Virus record (IMG/VR): IMGVR_UViG_3300030380_001482
Coordinates: 1 to 26,780 of that record
Reading direction: 5' to 3' (one strand)
DNA length: 26,780 nt
Source of the DNA: a virus
Every line of letters starts with the position of its first letter. Position 1 is the first letter of the stretch. Under the pieces are notes generated by a model, which was given only the letters and a program-made list of their open reading frames with translations, searched no databases and was not told the DNA's origin. The translations under genes and the position numbers were made by a program. Of the stretch, positions 12,419-20,877 are shown in pieces.

Positions 12419-13344
12419 TGGCAACCCCTAATATGCCTTCTTCGGCACAAGATATTATTAACAACTTTTTATCAGGTGGATATTCAACACAGGCACAAGC
12501 TAATCCCTATAGAGTAGATGTAGATCCTTTTAGACCACCTGTTTCTGATAAACCTGAAGAAGATGATAAATTACCAACTGATCCTTGCCCTGATGGTTTT
12601 ATATACGATCCTGTAATGAAAAGGTGTATGCCTATTGAAGAAGAATCAAGCGATAGACCTGACGAACCAGATCGTGATAAGATGATGTTCGATCAAATGA
12701 AAAGGGATAATAGTACCATTTTTGGTGCTTCTAATACTTTAGATGATTACCTTATAGATACAAAAGGTGGTGGTGATATCTTATTAAGATTTGATCCTAA
12801 TGTTGGTAAACCAAACATACCTTTTATGCCACTATTAAGTGCTGGTGCAGGTTTGTTAGATTCTTTTTTTGGTGGAGACAAAAGACGAGAAGATAGATTT
12901 AATGAAGCTATGCAAACATACATAGACGCTGGATATGGACAACAGTTAAACAATGGAACTTTCCAAGTTTTCAATCCTCAACAATACTACAGTAATGTTA
13001 TGAATGATATAGTAAGTGGTGCTAGACAAACTGTTCCACCAAGTATGGGAGGATCAGCTCCAGTAACTGTAGGTCAAGCAGTAGATGCAGCAATAAGTAA
13101 CGACTATAGTGGTATATCTAGTGGAGGATCACCAATAGCACAAGATATGTCAGGTGGTTTATTGGGTAGAACACCATTAACTTCAGTAGATTCACAAGGT
13201 AATAGAACTAGAAATGACGATGCTTACAAAGCATCAATAGCTCGGAATATTAAGAGAAATGAACAAAACTCACCATACGGAACAAGTGGATTTTCTATGA
13301 ATGTGGGTGGTACTGGTATGGCTGGATTTACTCGTGGCAGATAG
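12418..13344 (+). CDS. Structural-module protein with Cys-loop motif, 308 aa
   Basis: Starts in a TAATG overlap with the portal. The N-terminus holds 'DIINNFLSGGY' then a Pro/Asp-rich linker and a two-cysteine loop 'CPDGFIYDPVMKRCMP' (Cys57, Cys70). A similar C-P-x-G-F-x-(Y/F/W)-D-P-x-x-x-x-C element recurs in proteins of marine phages as I remember them. Residues about 140-155 are hydrophobic and Gly-rich ('FMPLLSAGAGLLDSFFGGD'). The C-terminus is Gly/Ser/Asn-rich and probably flexible. It may be a minor head protein or a decoration, neck or ejection component. The function is not known. Its stop overlaps the next start. Confidence 0.6.
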   Translation: MATPNMPSSAQDIINNFLSGGYSTQAQANPYRVDVDPFRPPVSDKPEEDDKLPTDPCPDGFIYDPVMKRCMPIEEESSDRPDEPDRDKMMFDQMKRDNSTIFGASNTLDDYLIDTKGGGDILLRFDPNVGKPNIPFMPLLSAGAGLLDSFFGGDKRREDRFNEAMQTYIDAGYGQQLNNGTFQVFNPQQYYSNVMNDIVSGARQTVPPSMGGSAPVTVGQAVDAAISNDYSGISSGGSPIAQDMSGGLLGRTPLTSVDSQGNRTRNDDAYKASIARNIKRNEQNSPYGTSGFSMNVGGTGMAGFTRGR

Positions 13345-13564
13345 TGAAATAAAGAGAAGTGACCAAGCCAAACGAATACTTGAAGATGAAATATTTATAG
13401 AAGCAATACAAAAGATTAGAGCAGAGTTGAATACTGAATGGTTAAACTCTGATCCAAAAGATTCAGAACAACGAGAAAACATCTTTGTCATGAGAAGAAT
13501 GTTAGAGGTTGTCTTGATGCAAATACGATCTGTTATGGAAACAGGCAAGATCGTCAAAAAATAA
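13334..13564 (+). CDS. Small helical phage protein next to scaffold, 76 aa
   Basis: I start it at GTG 13334 (MADSEIKRSDQAKRILEDEI), 11 bases before the end of the preceding gene. The frame reaches an upstream ATG at 13301, but those residues (MWVVLVWLDLL) are out-of-frame shadow of that gene. The product is almost all helix: 'AKRILEDEIFIEAIQKIRAE', 'RENIFVMRRMLEVVLMQIRS', then 'METGKI'. Small proteins with this E-A-x-x-x-I/L plus 'GK' ending occur between portal and scaffold in many alphaproteobacterial phages. Their role, perhaps capsid assembly, is unproven. Confidence 0.65.
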   Translation: MADSEIKRSDQAKRILEDEIFIEAIQKIRAELNTEWLNSDPKDSEQRENIFVMRRMLEVVLMQIRSVMETGKIVKK

Positions 13565-13576
13565 TAGGAGTAAAAT

Positions 13577-14614
13577 ATGGCAGAACAACCAGTAATGGAC
13601 TCTGCAACAGAGACTCAAGCAGAGCCTGTTGCACCAACGCCCAAGCCTCTTAATACTGGAGAGGCGGCTGAAGCCCTGAAGAACTTATTAAATGTAAACG
13701 CCTCAGAGACTCAGGAAACAGCAAGTGAAGAATCAAAGAAAGAGGTAAGCGACTCGGAAACGAATATCGAAGATGCTTTCAATGATGATGAACTGATAGA
13801 TCAAATTGAAGATGAACAACCATCTGTTAGTAATCAGGAACTTTATAAAGTTGTTGTCGATGGACAAGAACAAGAAGTCACCCTTGATGAACTCATGAAA
13901 GGTTATTCTCGACAAAGCGATTATACTCGTAAAACCGAAAGACTATCGCAAGATAGAAAAAGTGTTGAACAATTAAAAAATGAATACACTAGGCAAAACG
14001 AGGAGGCTAAAATCAAACGAGATCAATACGAAAAGCAAATTCAAGTATTATCCGAACAATTAAAACAAAGTGAACCATCAAAGGTAGATTTAGATAAGTT
14101 GTATGAAGATAATCCAGCGGAGTATGTTCGTGTCAAAGCTGAACAAGATCGTAGGAGAGAACTTCTAGAAAAATCTAGACAAGAGCAAGAAAGAATACTT
14201 GCTGAAAAACAAGAGGAGCAAACAAAACAATATAACGCTTATCTTGAACAGCAAAAACAACTTCTTGCAGAAAAACTACCTATCTACGCTGACAAGGAGA
14301 AAGGTGCAGAGTTTACTAAAAACTTAATAAACTATGCAAAAGAGATTGGTTATACCGATCAAGAAATCAATATGTTAGTGGATCATAGATCAGTTATTAT
14401 GTTAGCTAATGCCTATCGTTACGATAAGTTAAAAAAAGCTAATTTAAAAAACAAAAAAGTAACAAAAGTATCTAAGGTCGTAAGTTCATCAAGTCCAAAG
14501 GTTCAAGATGAGAATGAAGTTGCAAAGCGTATTAAATCTAAAAAAGCAACTCTAAGAAATTCAGGGAAGGTTAATGATGCCGCTTCTGTTTTACAAGAGT
14601 TGTATTCTCAATAA
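13577..14614 (+). CDS. Capsid scaffolding protein
   Basis: 345 aa with a clean ribosome site (AGGAG) before the ATG. The N-terminal 85 residues are acidic and Ala/Glu-rich, probably disordered. Residues 88-120 contain 'YKVVVDGQEQEVTLDELMKG' and 'YSRQSDYTRKT', the element that precedes the coiled coil in a common family of phage scaffolds. Residues about 120-255 are a long Gln/Glu/Lys coiled coil. The last 60 residues are Lys-rich and basic, as in scaffolds that dock on capsid by a helix-turn-helix. Position directly before the major capsid gene supports the call. It would guide procapsid assembly and then be released. Confidence 0.85.
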   Translation: MAEQPVMDSATETQAEPVAPTPKPLNTGEAAEALKNLLNVNASETQETASEESKKEVSDSETNIEDAFNDDELIDQIEDEQPSVSNQELYKVVVDGQEQEVTLDELMKGYSRQSDYTRKTERLSQDRKSVEQLKNEYTRQNEEAKIKRDQYEKQIQVLSEQLKQSEPSKVDLDKLYEDNPAEYVRVKAEQDRRRELLEKSRQEQERILAEKQEEQTKQYNAYLEQQKQLLAEKLPIYADKEKGAEFTKNLINYAKEIGYTDQEINMLVDHRSVIMLANAYRYDKLKKANLKNKKVTKVSKVVSSSSPKVQDENEVAKRIKSKKATLRNSGKVNDAASVLQELYSQ

Positions 14615-14634
14615 CATATAGAAAGGAATAAGTA

Positions 14635-15612
14635 ATGGCACAACCAACCAATACTTTTGATACCTATGATGGTGCAAACTCTATAAGAGAAGATTTAGCT
14701 GATGTAATTTATAATATTAGTCCATCAGAAACTCCTTTTATGAGTAATGCAGCAAAAGGTACAGCCTCAAGTACATTGTACGAATGGCAAACAGACTCAC
14801 TAGCTGATACTGCGGCTAACGCACAGATCGAAGGTGATGATTATGACGGAGATGCAAGAACTGCAACTGTCAGACTTAACAACAGAACACAAATCTCAGC
14901 AAAGTCAGTAACTATTTCAGGTACAGACGATGCAGTAGATAACGCTGGAATGTCTACACAAATGGCATACCAACTTGCAAAGATGGGTAAAGAACTCAAG
15001 CGAGACATGGAAAGAGCTTTTGTAGGAATTGAAAATGCAAAAGTTGCTGGTAATGCTTCAACAGCTAGAGAACTTGCATCTGTAGGAACTTGGTATGGTG
15101 GTAACAAACCTGGTACTTCAAGTGCCGCTGGTAACTTTTCTGTAGGTGGTTCACCTTCAGCAAGTCCAGCAGGTGATGGATCTACAGCTATCGCTGGTGG
15201 TTCTAACAGAACTTTTACAGAGGCACTACTAAAAGCTGGTCTTTTAAAAGCCTTTGAACTAGGTGGAGAACCTGAGACTATATTGATGACACCATCACAT
15301 AAGCAAACAGCATCTGCATTTGCAGGGGTGGCAACAAAATATAAAGATGCCAGTGATAGAGTATCTATTGGTACTACTGACATCTATGTATCAGACTTCG
15401 GTGAAGTTGCATTTGTACCTAACAGACACCAAAACGCAAACAGAGTAGATATCCTACAAATGGATATGTGGAGTGTGGACTTTTTAAGACCATTCCAAAC
15501 TACTGATCTTGCAAAAACTGGTGACGCAGACAAGAAGCTACTCTTAACTGAGTACACTTTATGTGCAAAAGCACCAAACGCAAACTTTGGTATATTTAAC
15601 TTAACTGCATAA
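14635..15612 (+). CDS. Major capsid protein, DUF5309/SU10 type
   Basis: 325 aa with AAAGGA in the 20-base spacer before the ATG. The opening 'LADVIYNISPSETPFMSNA' then 'YEWQTDSLADTAANAQIEGD' and 'RTQISAKSVTISGTDDAV' is the typical start of the DUF5309 (SU10-like) HK97-fold capsid family. 'AYQLAKMGKELKRDMERAF' forms the long spine helix. The C-terminus has 'VSDFGEVAFVPNRHQ' and 'LAKTGDADKKLLLTEYTL', strands of the P domain. A Gly/Ser/Ala-rich loop lies around residues 150-190. No protease or maturation cleavage site is obvious. A strong terminator follows, fitting a need for high message level. Confidence 0.94.
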   Translation: MAQPTNTFDTYDGANSIREDLADVIYNISPSETPFMSNAAKGTASSTLYEWQTDSLADTAANAQIEGDDYDGDARTATVRLNNRTQISAKSVTISGTDDAVDNAGMSTQMAYQLAKMGKELKRDMERAFVGIENAKVAGNASTARELASVGTWYGGNKPGTSSAAGNFSVGGSPSASPAGDGSTAIAGGSNRTFTEALLKAGLLKAFELGGEPETILMTPSHKQTASAFAGVATKYKDASDRVSIGTTDIYVSDFGEVAFVPNRHQNANRVDILQMDMWSVDFLRPFQTTDLAKTGDADKKLLLTEYTLCAKAPNANFGIFNLTA

Positions 15613-15627
15613 TTGTAGCTAAAGGAC

Positions 15628-15655
15628 AGGGAGGGATTATATGCCCTCCCTTTTT
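15628..15655 (+). terminator. Intrinsic terminator after the capsid gene
   Basis: GGGAGGG (15629-15635) pairs with CCCTCCC (15644-15650), with an extra A-T pair outside, an 8-base loop, and TTTTT (15651-15655) directly after. It is the clearest Rho-independent terminator in the window, 15 bases past the capsid stop. It should end or reduce read-through to the neck and tail genes. Confidence 0.9.
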
Positions 15656-15671
15656 AATTAGAGAGGAAACA

Positions 15672-15893
15672 ATGACAGTATTCGCAAATAAAAAACATTC
15701 ATCAAGACTTTATAAAGTAGTGGCAAACTCAATTAAAAAAGATCAAACAATCTCAAGAGGACTTGGTAAAAGACAATCCAAACAAACTTCAGGTGGAGAT
15801 AGAAAGTATGATCCAATGTTGAGTATGAGAAGCAATCAAGGTCTAGAAATACAAGACACAGTTGATATGATGATTGCAAAAGCTATAAAGTAA
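15672..15893 (+). CDS. Small basic head/neck-module protein, 73 aa
   Basis: Starts MTVFANKKHSSRLYKVVAN. AGAGAGGAAAC before the ATG is a good ribosome site, the first after the capsid terminator. It is strongly basic and Ser/Gln-rich ('SRGLGKRQSKQTSGGDRKYD', residues 28-47), ending in a helix 'IQDTVDMMIAKAIK'. No family is recognised. The stop overlaps the next start by one base (TAATG). Being between capsid and adaptor genes, it is probably a minor head or connector component. Confidence 0.55.
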   Translation: MTVFANKKHSSRLYKVVANSIKKDQTISRGLGKRQSKQTSGGDRKYDPMLSMRSNQGLEIQDTVDMMIAKAIK

Positions 15894-16246
15894 TGACAAA
15901 AAAATTCTCGCTTAATGATCCTGACGATCAAGCATCTGTAAAAACTAATTTAATTGTAGATGAAGCTGAGAATAAATTTCATATTGAAAACTATCAAGAT
16001 CAAGAAACTATTAAAGAAATCTTAGATGCAAACAAAGTAGCTCAAAACGAAGGTGCTTATAAGTCTCAAGCATTAAAAAATGAAAAAGGTTATCGAGTTG
16101 CAAGACTACCAAACATAGTGGTTCACCAATTAGCAAAACAAGGCATACTGAATTACAATGGTACAGTCCTTGATAAGCCAAGATTTTTTAGATGGTTGAA
16201 CGATTCAGATAATAGACATTTTAGAATTTATACAGGTAACTTATAA
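15893..16246 (+). CDS. Conserved phage protein of neck module, 117 aa
   Basis: TAATG overlaps at both ends. The N-terminus is charged (KFSLNDPDDQASVKTN). The C-terminal half has 'GYRVARLPNIVVHQLAKQGI' and 'FFRWLNDSDNRHFRIYTGNL'. The W/F-L-N-D-x-D-N-R-x-F-R ending is familiar to me from small proteins that sit between capsid and head-tail adaptor genes in podoviruses. Their function is not established. It is likely a virion or assembly protein. Confidence 0.65.
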   Translation: MTKKFSLNDPDDQASVKTNLIVDEAENKFHIENYQDQETIKEILDANKVAQNEGAYKSQALKNEKGYRVARLPNIVVHQLAKQGILNYNGTVLDKPRFFRWLNDSDNRHFRIYTGNL

Positions 16247-16875
16247 TGGCAATAGATACATACACAAATCTCAAAACATCAATAGCTAACTATCTTAATA
16301 GAAGTGATTTGACTGCTTTTCTTGGTGATTTTATTACTCTTACAGAAGCAAGATTGAATAGAGAGTTGCGTGTGAGAGAAATGGTAAACACAGACACATC
16401 AACTACTACTGTTGCTGGTACACAAAGCTATGCCTTACCAACAGGATATATAGAGGCAACCACAGTAATCTATCAAAGTGATCCCTATTGCACACTTAAA
16501 TTTATAAATAACAGTGATTTTTATAACAAATATAACGATAGTCAGAGTAGAGGAAAGCCACAATTCTTCACTATAGTTGGCACAAATATTCTTTTAGGCA
16601 GACCACCTGATTCAGCAACAACACTACAAATAAACTTTTACAAAAAATTAGATACTCTTTCTGACACAAACACTACAAACACAATATTAACAAATTATCC
16701 TGAACTCTATTTATATGGTGCATTAGCAGAGTCAGCTCCATTTATTATGCAAGATGAAAGAATAAATACATGGGGTACTCTTTACAAAGAGTCACTAAAA
16801 AATGCTAACGAAGCATCATCAAGGGGTTCAACAACTACATCACCACTACAGATGTCCACAACACAGGTAGCATAA
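16246..16875 (+). CDS. Head-to-tail adaptor protein
   Basis: 209 aa. The N-terminal helices 'TYTNLKTSIANYLNRSDL' and 'FITLTEARLNRELRVREM' followed by the strands 'TSTTTVAGTQSYALPTGYIE' are the recognised start of the podovirus adaptor family (gp4/gp6-like ring under the portal). The middle has 'GTNILLGRPPDSATTLQINFYKKL' (split), and the end 'LYLYGALAESAPFI' then 'WGTLYKESLKNANEAS' is the C-terminal helical tail. Twelve copies would join the portal to the nozzle. TAATG overlap upstream. One base separates its stop from the next start. Confidence 0.85.
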   Translation: MAIDTYTNLKTSIANYLNRSDLTAFLGDFITLTEARLNRELRVREMVNTDTSTTTVAGTQSYALPTGYIEATTVIYQSDPYCTLKFINNSDFYNKYNDSQSRGKPQFFTIVGTNILLGRPPDSATTLQINFYKKLDTLSDTNTTNTILTNYPELYLYGALAESAPFIMQDERINTWGTLYKESLKNANEASSRGSTTTSPLQMSTTQVA

Positions 16876-16876
16876 A

Positions 16877-18355
16877 ATGATTGAATTTGGTGATTTACAA
16901 GCCGATCTTCCTTCTTATGAAAACTCAGGTGCATTAGTTGTAGATAATGTTTTACCTCTTGCAAAAGGCTACAAAAGCCTAGCTGGTTTTCAGGCATTGA
17001 GTGGAACAGGATTAGGTAATCCAGCAGTAGGATTATTTACAAGTTTTAGTGCCAGTGGTTCTACTAACTATGCTGGTGATGCTACTAAATTATATCAGAT
17101 GGACTCCTCGCTAGTCTTTCAAGATAAAAGTAAAGCTGGTGGTTACAACAACTCTACTACAGAAAACGCTAGAGACTTTTGGGCATTTACACAGTTTGGA
17201 TCAAACATCATCGCAACTAACTTTGCAGATAACATACAAAAGTTTGAAGAAGGTGTAGATAGTGCCTTCAGTGATCTAATAGCATTAAAAGCTAAGTTTA
17301 TAGCTGTTATAAGAGACTTTGTTGTTGTTGGTTATACCAACGAGTCAAGTGTAGAGTACAATCAAAGAGTTAAATGGTCAGGTATCAATGACAGTTCTAC
17401 ATGGACTCCAAGCCAAGCAACACAATCAGGCTTTCAAGATATTGTTGGTAGTCATGGTAATGTTCAAGCAATAGTTGGTGGTGAGTCTGCTGGTGTCATC
17501 TTTATGGAAAAGGCAATCTACAGAATGTCTTATGTAGGTGTTCCATTAGTATTTCAATTTGACAAGATCGCAGATAACATTGGAGCATTTGCACCTAAGT
17601 CTGTGGCTTCTTACGGAAACATGATTTTTTTCTTAGCACAAGATGGTTTCTATAAACTGACTGGTGGACAACAACTGACACCGATTGGAAATGGTAAAGT
17701 AGATAACTTCTTCTTTGATGATCTATCATCTAATCTAGATGGTATTACATCTGCTGTCGATCCCAATAATAGTATTGTTGTATGGTCTTATCGAGGATCA
17801 GGAGCTACAGGAACAACTAATAACAAGTTACTGATATACAACTATGCAGTTGATAAATGGAGTACAGGATCAGGACAAGACTTAGAGTTTATTGCTAGTG
17901 CATCACAAGAGGCATTTACTACATTAGAAAGCCTTGATGTGTTAGGCGACTTAGATAACTTACCTAAATCTCTAGACTCATACTTCTACAAAGAAGGTAT
18001 TGTTGGTCTTGCTGGTTTTAACTCAGCAAACAAGTTTGGAAAATTTATTGCAAACAGTTTATCAGCTACAGTAGATACGACAGAGTTTGAGGGTGCAAAA
18101 GGCAAAAGATCAACACTTATCGAGTGCAGACCTATTGTTGATGGCACATCAAATACCTCTGTTACAGTAACACCAATAACAAGGCAATCACAACTTGATA
18201 CCACAACAACTGGCACTGCTGTTGATACTAATGATACTGGCACTTGTCCTTTACGATCTACCTCAAGGTATCATCGCATCAGGGTTAATGTGACAGGTAA
18301 CTTTAATACTCTTAGCGGTGTAGATATAGAAGCGAGACCTGAAGGTGGCAGATAA
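16877..18355 (+). CDS. Tail nozzle/hub protein, gp10-like beta-propeller
   Basis: 492 aa. The opening 'FGDLQADLPSYENSGALVVD' and 'NVLPLAKGYKSLAGF' is the start I know from tail hub (packaged-DNA stabilisation, P22 gp10-like) proteins. Repeating blade-like units follow, for instance 'FIAVIRDFVVVGYTN', 'VIFMEKAIYRMSYVGVP', and 'GNMIFFLAQDGFYKLTGGQQ', as expected of a beta-propeller. 'NKLLIYNYAVDKWS' is a typical late blade. It would sit below the adaptor ring and gate DNA exit. Its last 11 bases overlap the next gene. Confidence 0.82.
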   Translation: MIEFGDLQADLPSYENSGALVVDNVLPLAKGYKSLAGFQALSGTGLGNPAVGLFTSFSASGSTNYAGDATKLYQMDSSLVFQDKSKAGGYNNSTTENARDFWAFTQFGSNIIATNFADNIQKFEEGVDSAFSDLIALKAKFIAVIRDFVVVGYTNESSVEYNQRVKWSGINDSSTWTPSQATQSGFQDIVGSHGNVQAIVGGESAGVIFMEKAIYRMSYVGVPLVFQFDKIADNIGAFAPKSVASYGNMIFFLAQDGFYKLTGGQQLTPIGNGKVDNFFFDDLSSNLDGITSAVDPNNSIVVWSYRGSGATGTTNNKLLIYNYAVDKWSTGSGQDLEFIASASQEAFTTLESLDVLGDLDNLPKSLDSYFYKEGIVGLAGFNSANKFGKFIANSLSATVDTTEFEGAKGKRSTLIECRPIVDGTSNTSVTVTPITRQSQLDTTTTGTAVDTNDTGTCPLRSTSRYHRIRVNVTGNFNTLSGVDIEARPEGGR

Positions 18356-18674
18356 TCAGTTTCCTACAGTTCCATTGTCAATACCTGACACTGGACAACA
18401 TTTAAGACTAGTTTCAACATCATTAAACAATACAATTAATGGTAAATTAAACAGCACAGGAACAGTAACATTAAGAGCAAGTCAAACAACAACGACTCTT
18501 ACCGATGCAAGAATAGGTGGAAACTCAATAATATTGTTCATGCCAACAACTGCAAATGGTAGCACAGCTCTCAATGGACTTCATGTTTCTGCTAGAGCAA
18601 GTGGAAGTGCAACATTAACTCATGCAAGTTCAACAAACGCAGACCAAAACTTATCATACTGTGTCATTGGATAA
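18345..18674 (+). CDS. Small beta-rich tail-associated protein, 109 aa
   Basis: GTG start at 18345 inside the nozzle 3' end (MADNQFPTVPLSIPDTGQHL). The body is Thr/Ser/Ala-rich with regular strands: 'TVTLRASQTTTTLTDARIGG', 'NSIILFMPTTANGSTAL', 'LHVSARASGSATLTHA'. The 'T-x-x-x-DARIG-x-x-S-I-I-x-x-x-P-T-T-A-N' stretch is common in small phage tail proteins and in fibre ends. It is probably a trimeric beta domain of the tail or a fibre attachment factor. The exact role is unknown. Confidence 0.65.
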   Translation: MADNQFPTVPLSIPDTGQHLRLVSTSLNNTINGKLNSTGTVTLRASQTTTTLTDARIGGNSIILFMPTTANGSTALNGLHVSARASGSATLTHASSTNADQNLSYCVIG

Positions 18675-19068
18675 TGTAGTCACTAGAGTACCTAGTGAAG
18701 ATGTTGAATTTATATGGAGTCAAGTAGCTCCATTATTAGAAAAAGCATTAGACGAAACTTATAGTATCAAGGACATACTGTACGGATTAGCTAATGATCG
18801 TATGCAACTATTTATTAGTTGGAATAATAACAAAGTAGAAAGTGCTGTTGTAACTGAAGTAGCACAATACCCTCAGTCTAAAGTCTTACGATACTTTTTG
18901 GCTGGAGGAAACAACCTAGATAACTGGTTAGAAAGAATACAAGAAGTAATAGAAAAATTTGCAAAAAAACAAAATTGTACTCACCTTGAAGTAGCTGGAA
19001 GAAAAGGCTGGGTGAGAAAATTGAAAGGATTTAGAGTTAAAGCATACTTACTAAATAAGGAAATATAA
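18661..19068 (+). CDS. GNAT-like protein of tail module, about 135 aa
   Basis: I prefer a GTG start at 18661 (MSLDNVVTRVPSEDVEFIW), coupled to the preceding stop with a 14-base overlap. An ATG at 18622 would give 13 more residues, and neither has a clear ribosome site. The order of elements resembles the GNAT acetyltransferase fold: N-terminal helix, 'RMQLFISWNNNKVESAVVTE' (strands), 'KVLRYFLAGG' and 'WLERIQEVIEKFAKKQNCTH' (strand and helix), 'LEVAGRKGWVRKLKGFR'. The 'GR-x-GW-x-(R/K)-x-L' ending recurs in phage proteins of this position as I recall. The acetyl-CoA P-loop is not evident, so it may be a non-catalytic structural relative. Confidence 0.6.
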   Translation: MSLDNVVTRVPSEDVEFIWSQVAPLLEKALDETYSIKDILYGLANDRMQLFISWNNNKVESAVVTEVAQYPQSKVLRYFLAGGNNLDNWLERIQEVIEKFAKKQNCTHLEVAGRKGWVRKLKGFRVKAYLLNKEI

Positions 19069-19069
19069 A

Positions 19070-19900
19070 ATGTCAAAAGGATCATCACCACAAAATGTAA
19101 CTACAACATCATCTGCTGAACCATCAGAGTTTATAAGACCATATCTGACACAAGCGATTGATTACAGCCAAGATTTATTTGAGTCTGATTTACCAAACTT
19201 TTTTCCAAATAATACCTTTGTAGCTCCAGCCGCTGAAACACAAGCGGCATTAGATTTAGCATCTGCAAGAGCTGTAGCTGGAAATCCGTTACTAAATCAA
19301 TCACAAAATCTTGCTCAACAAACACTAGCTGGAGACTTTCTATCTCCTACTACTAATCCCTATTCACAAGCATTGTTTAATCAGATGGCTGACGATGTAA
19401 CATCTAAAGTACAATCACAGTTTAGTAGAGCTGGTCGTTTAGGATCAGCCGCCAATCAAGAAGTGTTATCTGATTCATTAGGTAGATTAGCAAATCAAGT
19501 TTATGGAGATCAGTTTAATCGTGAAAGAGCATTACAAGCTCAAACCATGATGACAGCACCACAACTAGGTGAAATGGATTACAATGATGTTTCAAGATTA
19601 GCACAGGTGGGAGCAGATAGAGAAAGTATAGAACAAGCAAAACTACAAGATGCAATCGCAAGATTTGACTTTGAACAACAAAAACCATTTCTTAAATTAA
19701 ATCAATTCTTAGGTGCATTAGGTTCACCAGTACCAACACAAACAGTATCAACACAACCTGTCTTTAGAAACACAGGTGCTGGATTACTGGGTGGTGCGAT
19801 GGCAGGAGCTGACATAGCTGGAATGATGCCACAAGGCTCTATGTTTGCTAATCCTCTCTTTGGAGCAATCGGTGGTGGATTATTAGGAGGGTTCTTTTAA
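19070..19900 (+). CDS. Probable ejection (internal virion) protein, 276 aa
   Basis: Begins MSKGSSPQNVTTTSSAEPSE. The middle is helical with 'QSQFSRAGRLGSAANQEVLS' and 'LGRLANQVYGDQFNRERAL', a repeated family signature of podovirus proteins between tail hub and large internal protein. The C-terminus is small-residue and Gly-rich (GAGLLGGAMAGADIAGMM, then LFGAIGGGLLGGFF), which could insert into membranes. I infer that it is ejected with the DNA, like P22 or T7 ejection proteins. Its stop overlaps the next start by one base (TAATG). Confidence 0.62.
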   Translation: MSKGSSPQNVTTTSSAEPSEFIRPYLTQAIDYSQDLFESDLPNFFPNNTFVAPAAETQAALDLASARAVAGNPLLNQSQNLAQQTLAGDFLSPTTNPYSQALFNQMADDVTSKVQSQFSRAGRLGSAANQEVLSDSLGRLANQVYGDQFNRERALQAQTMMTAPQLGEMDYNDVSRLAQVGADRESIEQAKLQDAIARFDFEQQKPFLKLNQFLGALGSPVPTQTVSTQPVFRNTGAGLLGGAMAGADIAGMMPQGSMFANPLFGAIGGGLLGGFF

Positions 19901-20877
19901 TGGATAGATTAATGAATGTAAGAAATCAAATTATAGATGGTTTATTACAAAGTAGAATACAACCTATTATTCAAAAATATAACCAACCAAAACAAACAGG
20001 ATTATTAAATTATGTTAGAAGTCCTCAAGGTCGAGACATCGCTACAGGATTACTAGCACAATCAGGTTACTCTACTATGCCTCAAAGTTTTGGTCAGTCT
20101 TTAGGTGTTGCCATGCAGAACGCACAAGATCGTGCTATGGTTAGAGATGCTAATGAATTAAATGCCATTTCTACATTTGCAGATATTCAAAACCTATTTA
20201 AAGGACAAGATCAAAAAGATAGGCAAATAGATCAAACTGATGAACAAATAAAACTTGAAGGAGATAGAACAAAATCAAGTATTGAATTACAAGGAAAACA
20301 AGGCGATCAGATAGAAAGCAATATTGAAATAGATCAACAAAGAATCGATCTTGATGAAGATAAGTTTGATCTTCAAAAAGATATGTACAACTTTGAAAAA
20401 GAAAAGTTTACTTGGGAAAAAGAGAACCCTGATGCTAAATCAGAAATCGGTCAATTAGTACAAGATAAAAATAATGGTATTATAGATCAGGATCAATTAG
20501 ACAAAGGTTTAACAGATATTTTAGGCACAGATGGAACAACAGCAACTATTCAAAATTATCAATATGTAGCTAAACAACTTTTTGATGGAGATGAGTCAAA
20601 AGCTATATTATTCTTAGAGTCAAGCAAAGGTGAATCACAAGAGGATTTCGTTAAACAATGGATTGCAGACGCTAAAAATAACCCAGCTAGACCTGATAAT
20701 TTAGGCTACTTAACAGCAGAAGCAAACTATGCTTGGAATTTAAGTAGTGCAAAACCATTACCAAATAGCGTAGATGATGCAGAAAAAGGAACTTATTATT
20801 ATAACAACGCTGGAGAATTAGCTTTATTTGATGGAACAAACCTTATTCCAGTCACTAAACCAGTATTACCTCAATAA
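19900..20877 (+). CDS. Probable internal virion protein with long coiled coil, 325 aa
   Basis: TAATG overlaps at both ends. The N-terminal part includes 'GLLNYVRSPQGRDIATGLLA' and 'SFGQSLGVAMQNAQDRAM'. Residues about 105-175 form one long Asp/Gln/Lys coiled coil ('DRQIDQTDEQIKLEGDRTKS', 'LDEDKFDLQKDMYNFEKEKF'). The C-terminus is more globular with 'AEKGTYYYNNAGELALFDGT', a small beta domain. Its position between two putative ejection proteins suggests it is the second component of an ejection channel. The function is inferred from context. Confidence 0.6.
   Translation: MDRLMNVRNQIIDGLLQSRIQPIIQKYNQPKQTGLLNYVRSPQGRDIATGLLAQSGYSTMPQSFGQSLGVAMQNAQDRAMVRDANELNAISTFADIQNLFKGQDQKDRQIDQTDEQIKLEGDRTKSSIELQGKQGDQIESNIEIDQQRIDLDEDKFDLQKDMYNFEKEKFTWEKENPDAKSEIGQLVQDKNNGIIDQDQLDKGLTDILGTDGTTATIQNYQYVAKQLFDGDESKAILFLESSKGESQEDFVKQWIADAKNNPARPDNLGYLTAEANYAWNLSSAKPLPNSVDDAEKGTYYYNNAGELALFDGTNLIPVTKPVLPQ

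Noticed and set aside
13270-13557. Minus-strand ORF of 95 aa near the scaffold gene
   Set aside because: It opposes two supported plus-strand genes and its composition is that of a reverse-frame shadow.
14841-15383. Minus-strand ORF of 180 aa opposite the major capsid gene
   Set aside because: It is a shadow of the capsid reading frame, with Ala/Pro/Ser-rich composition unlike the other proteins and no ribosome site.
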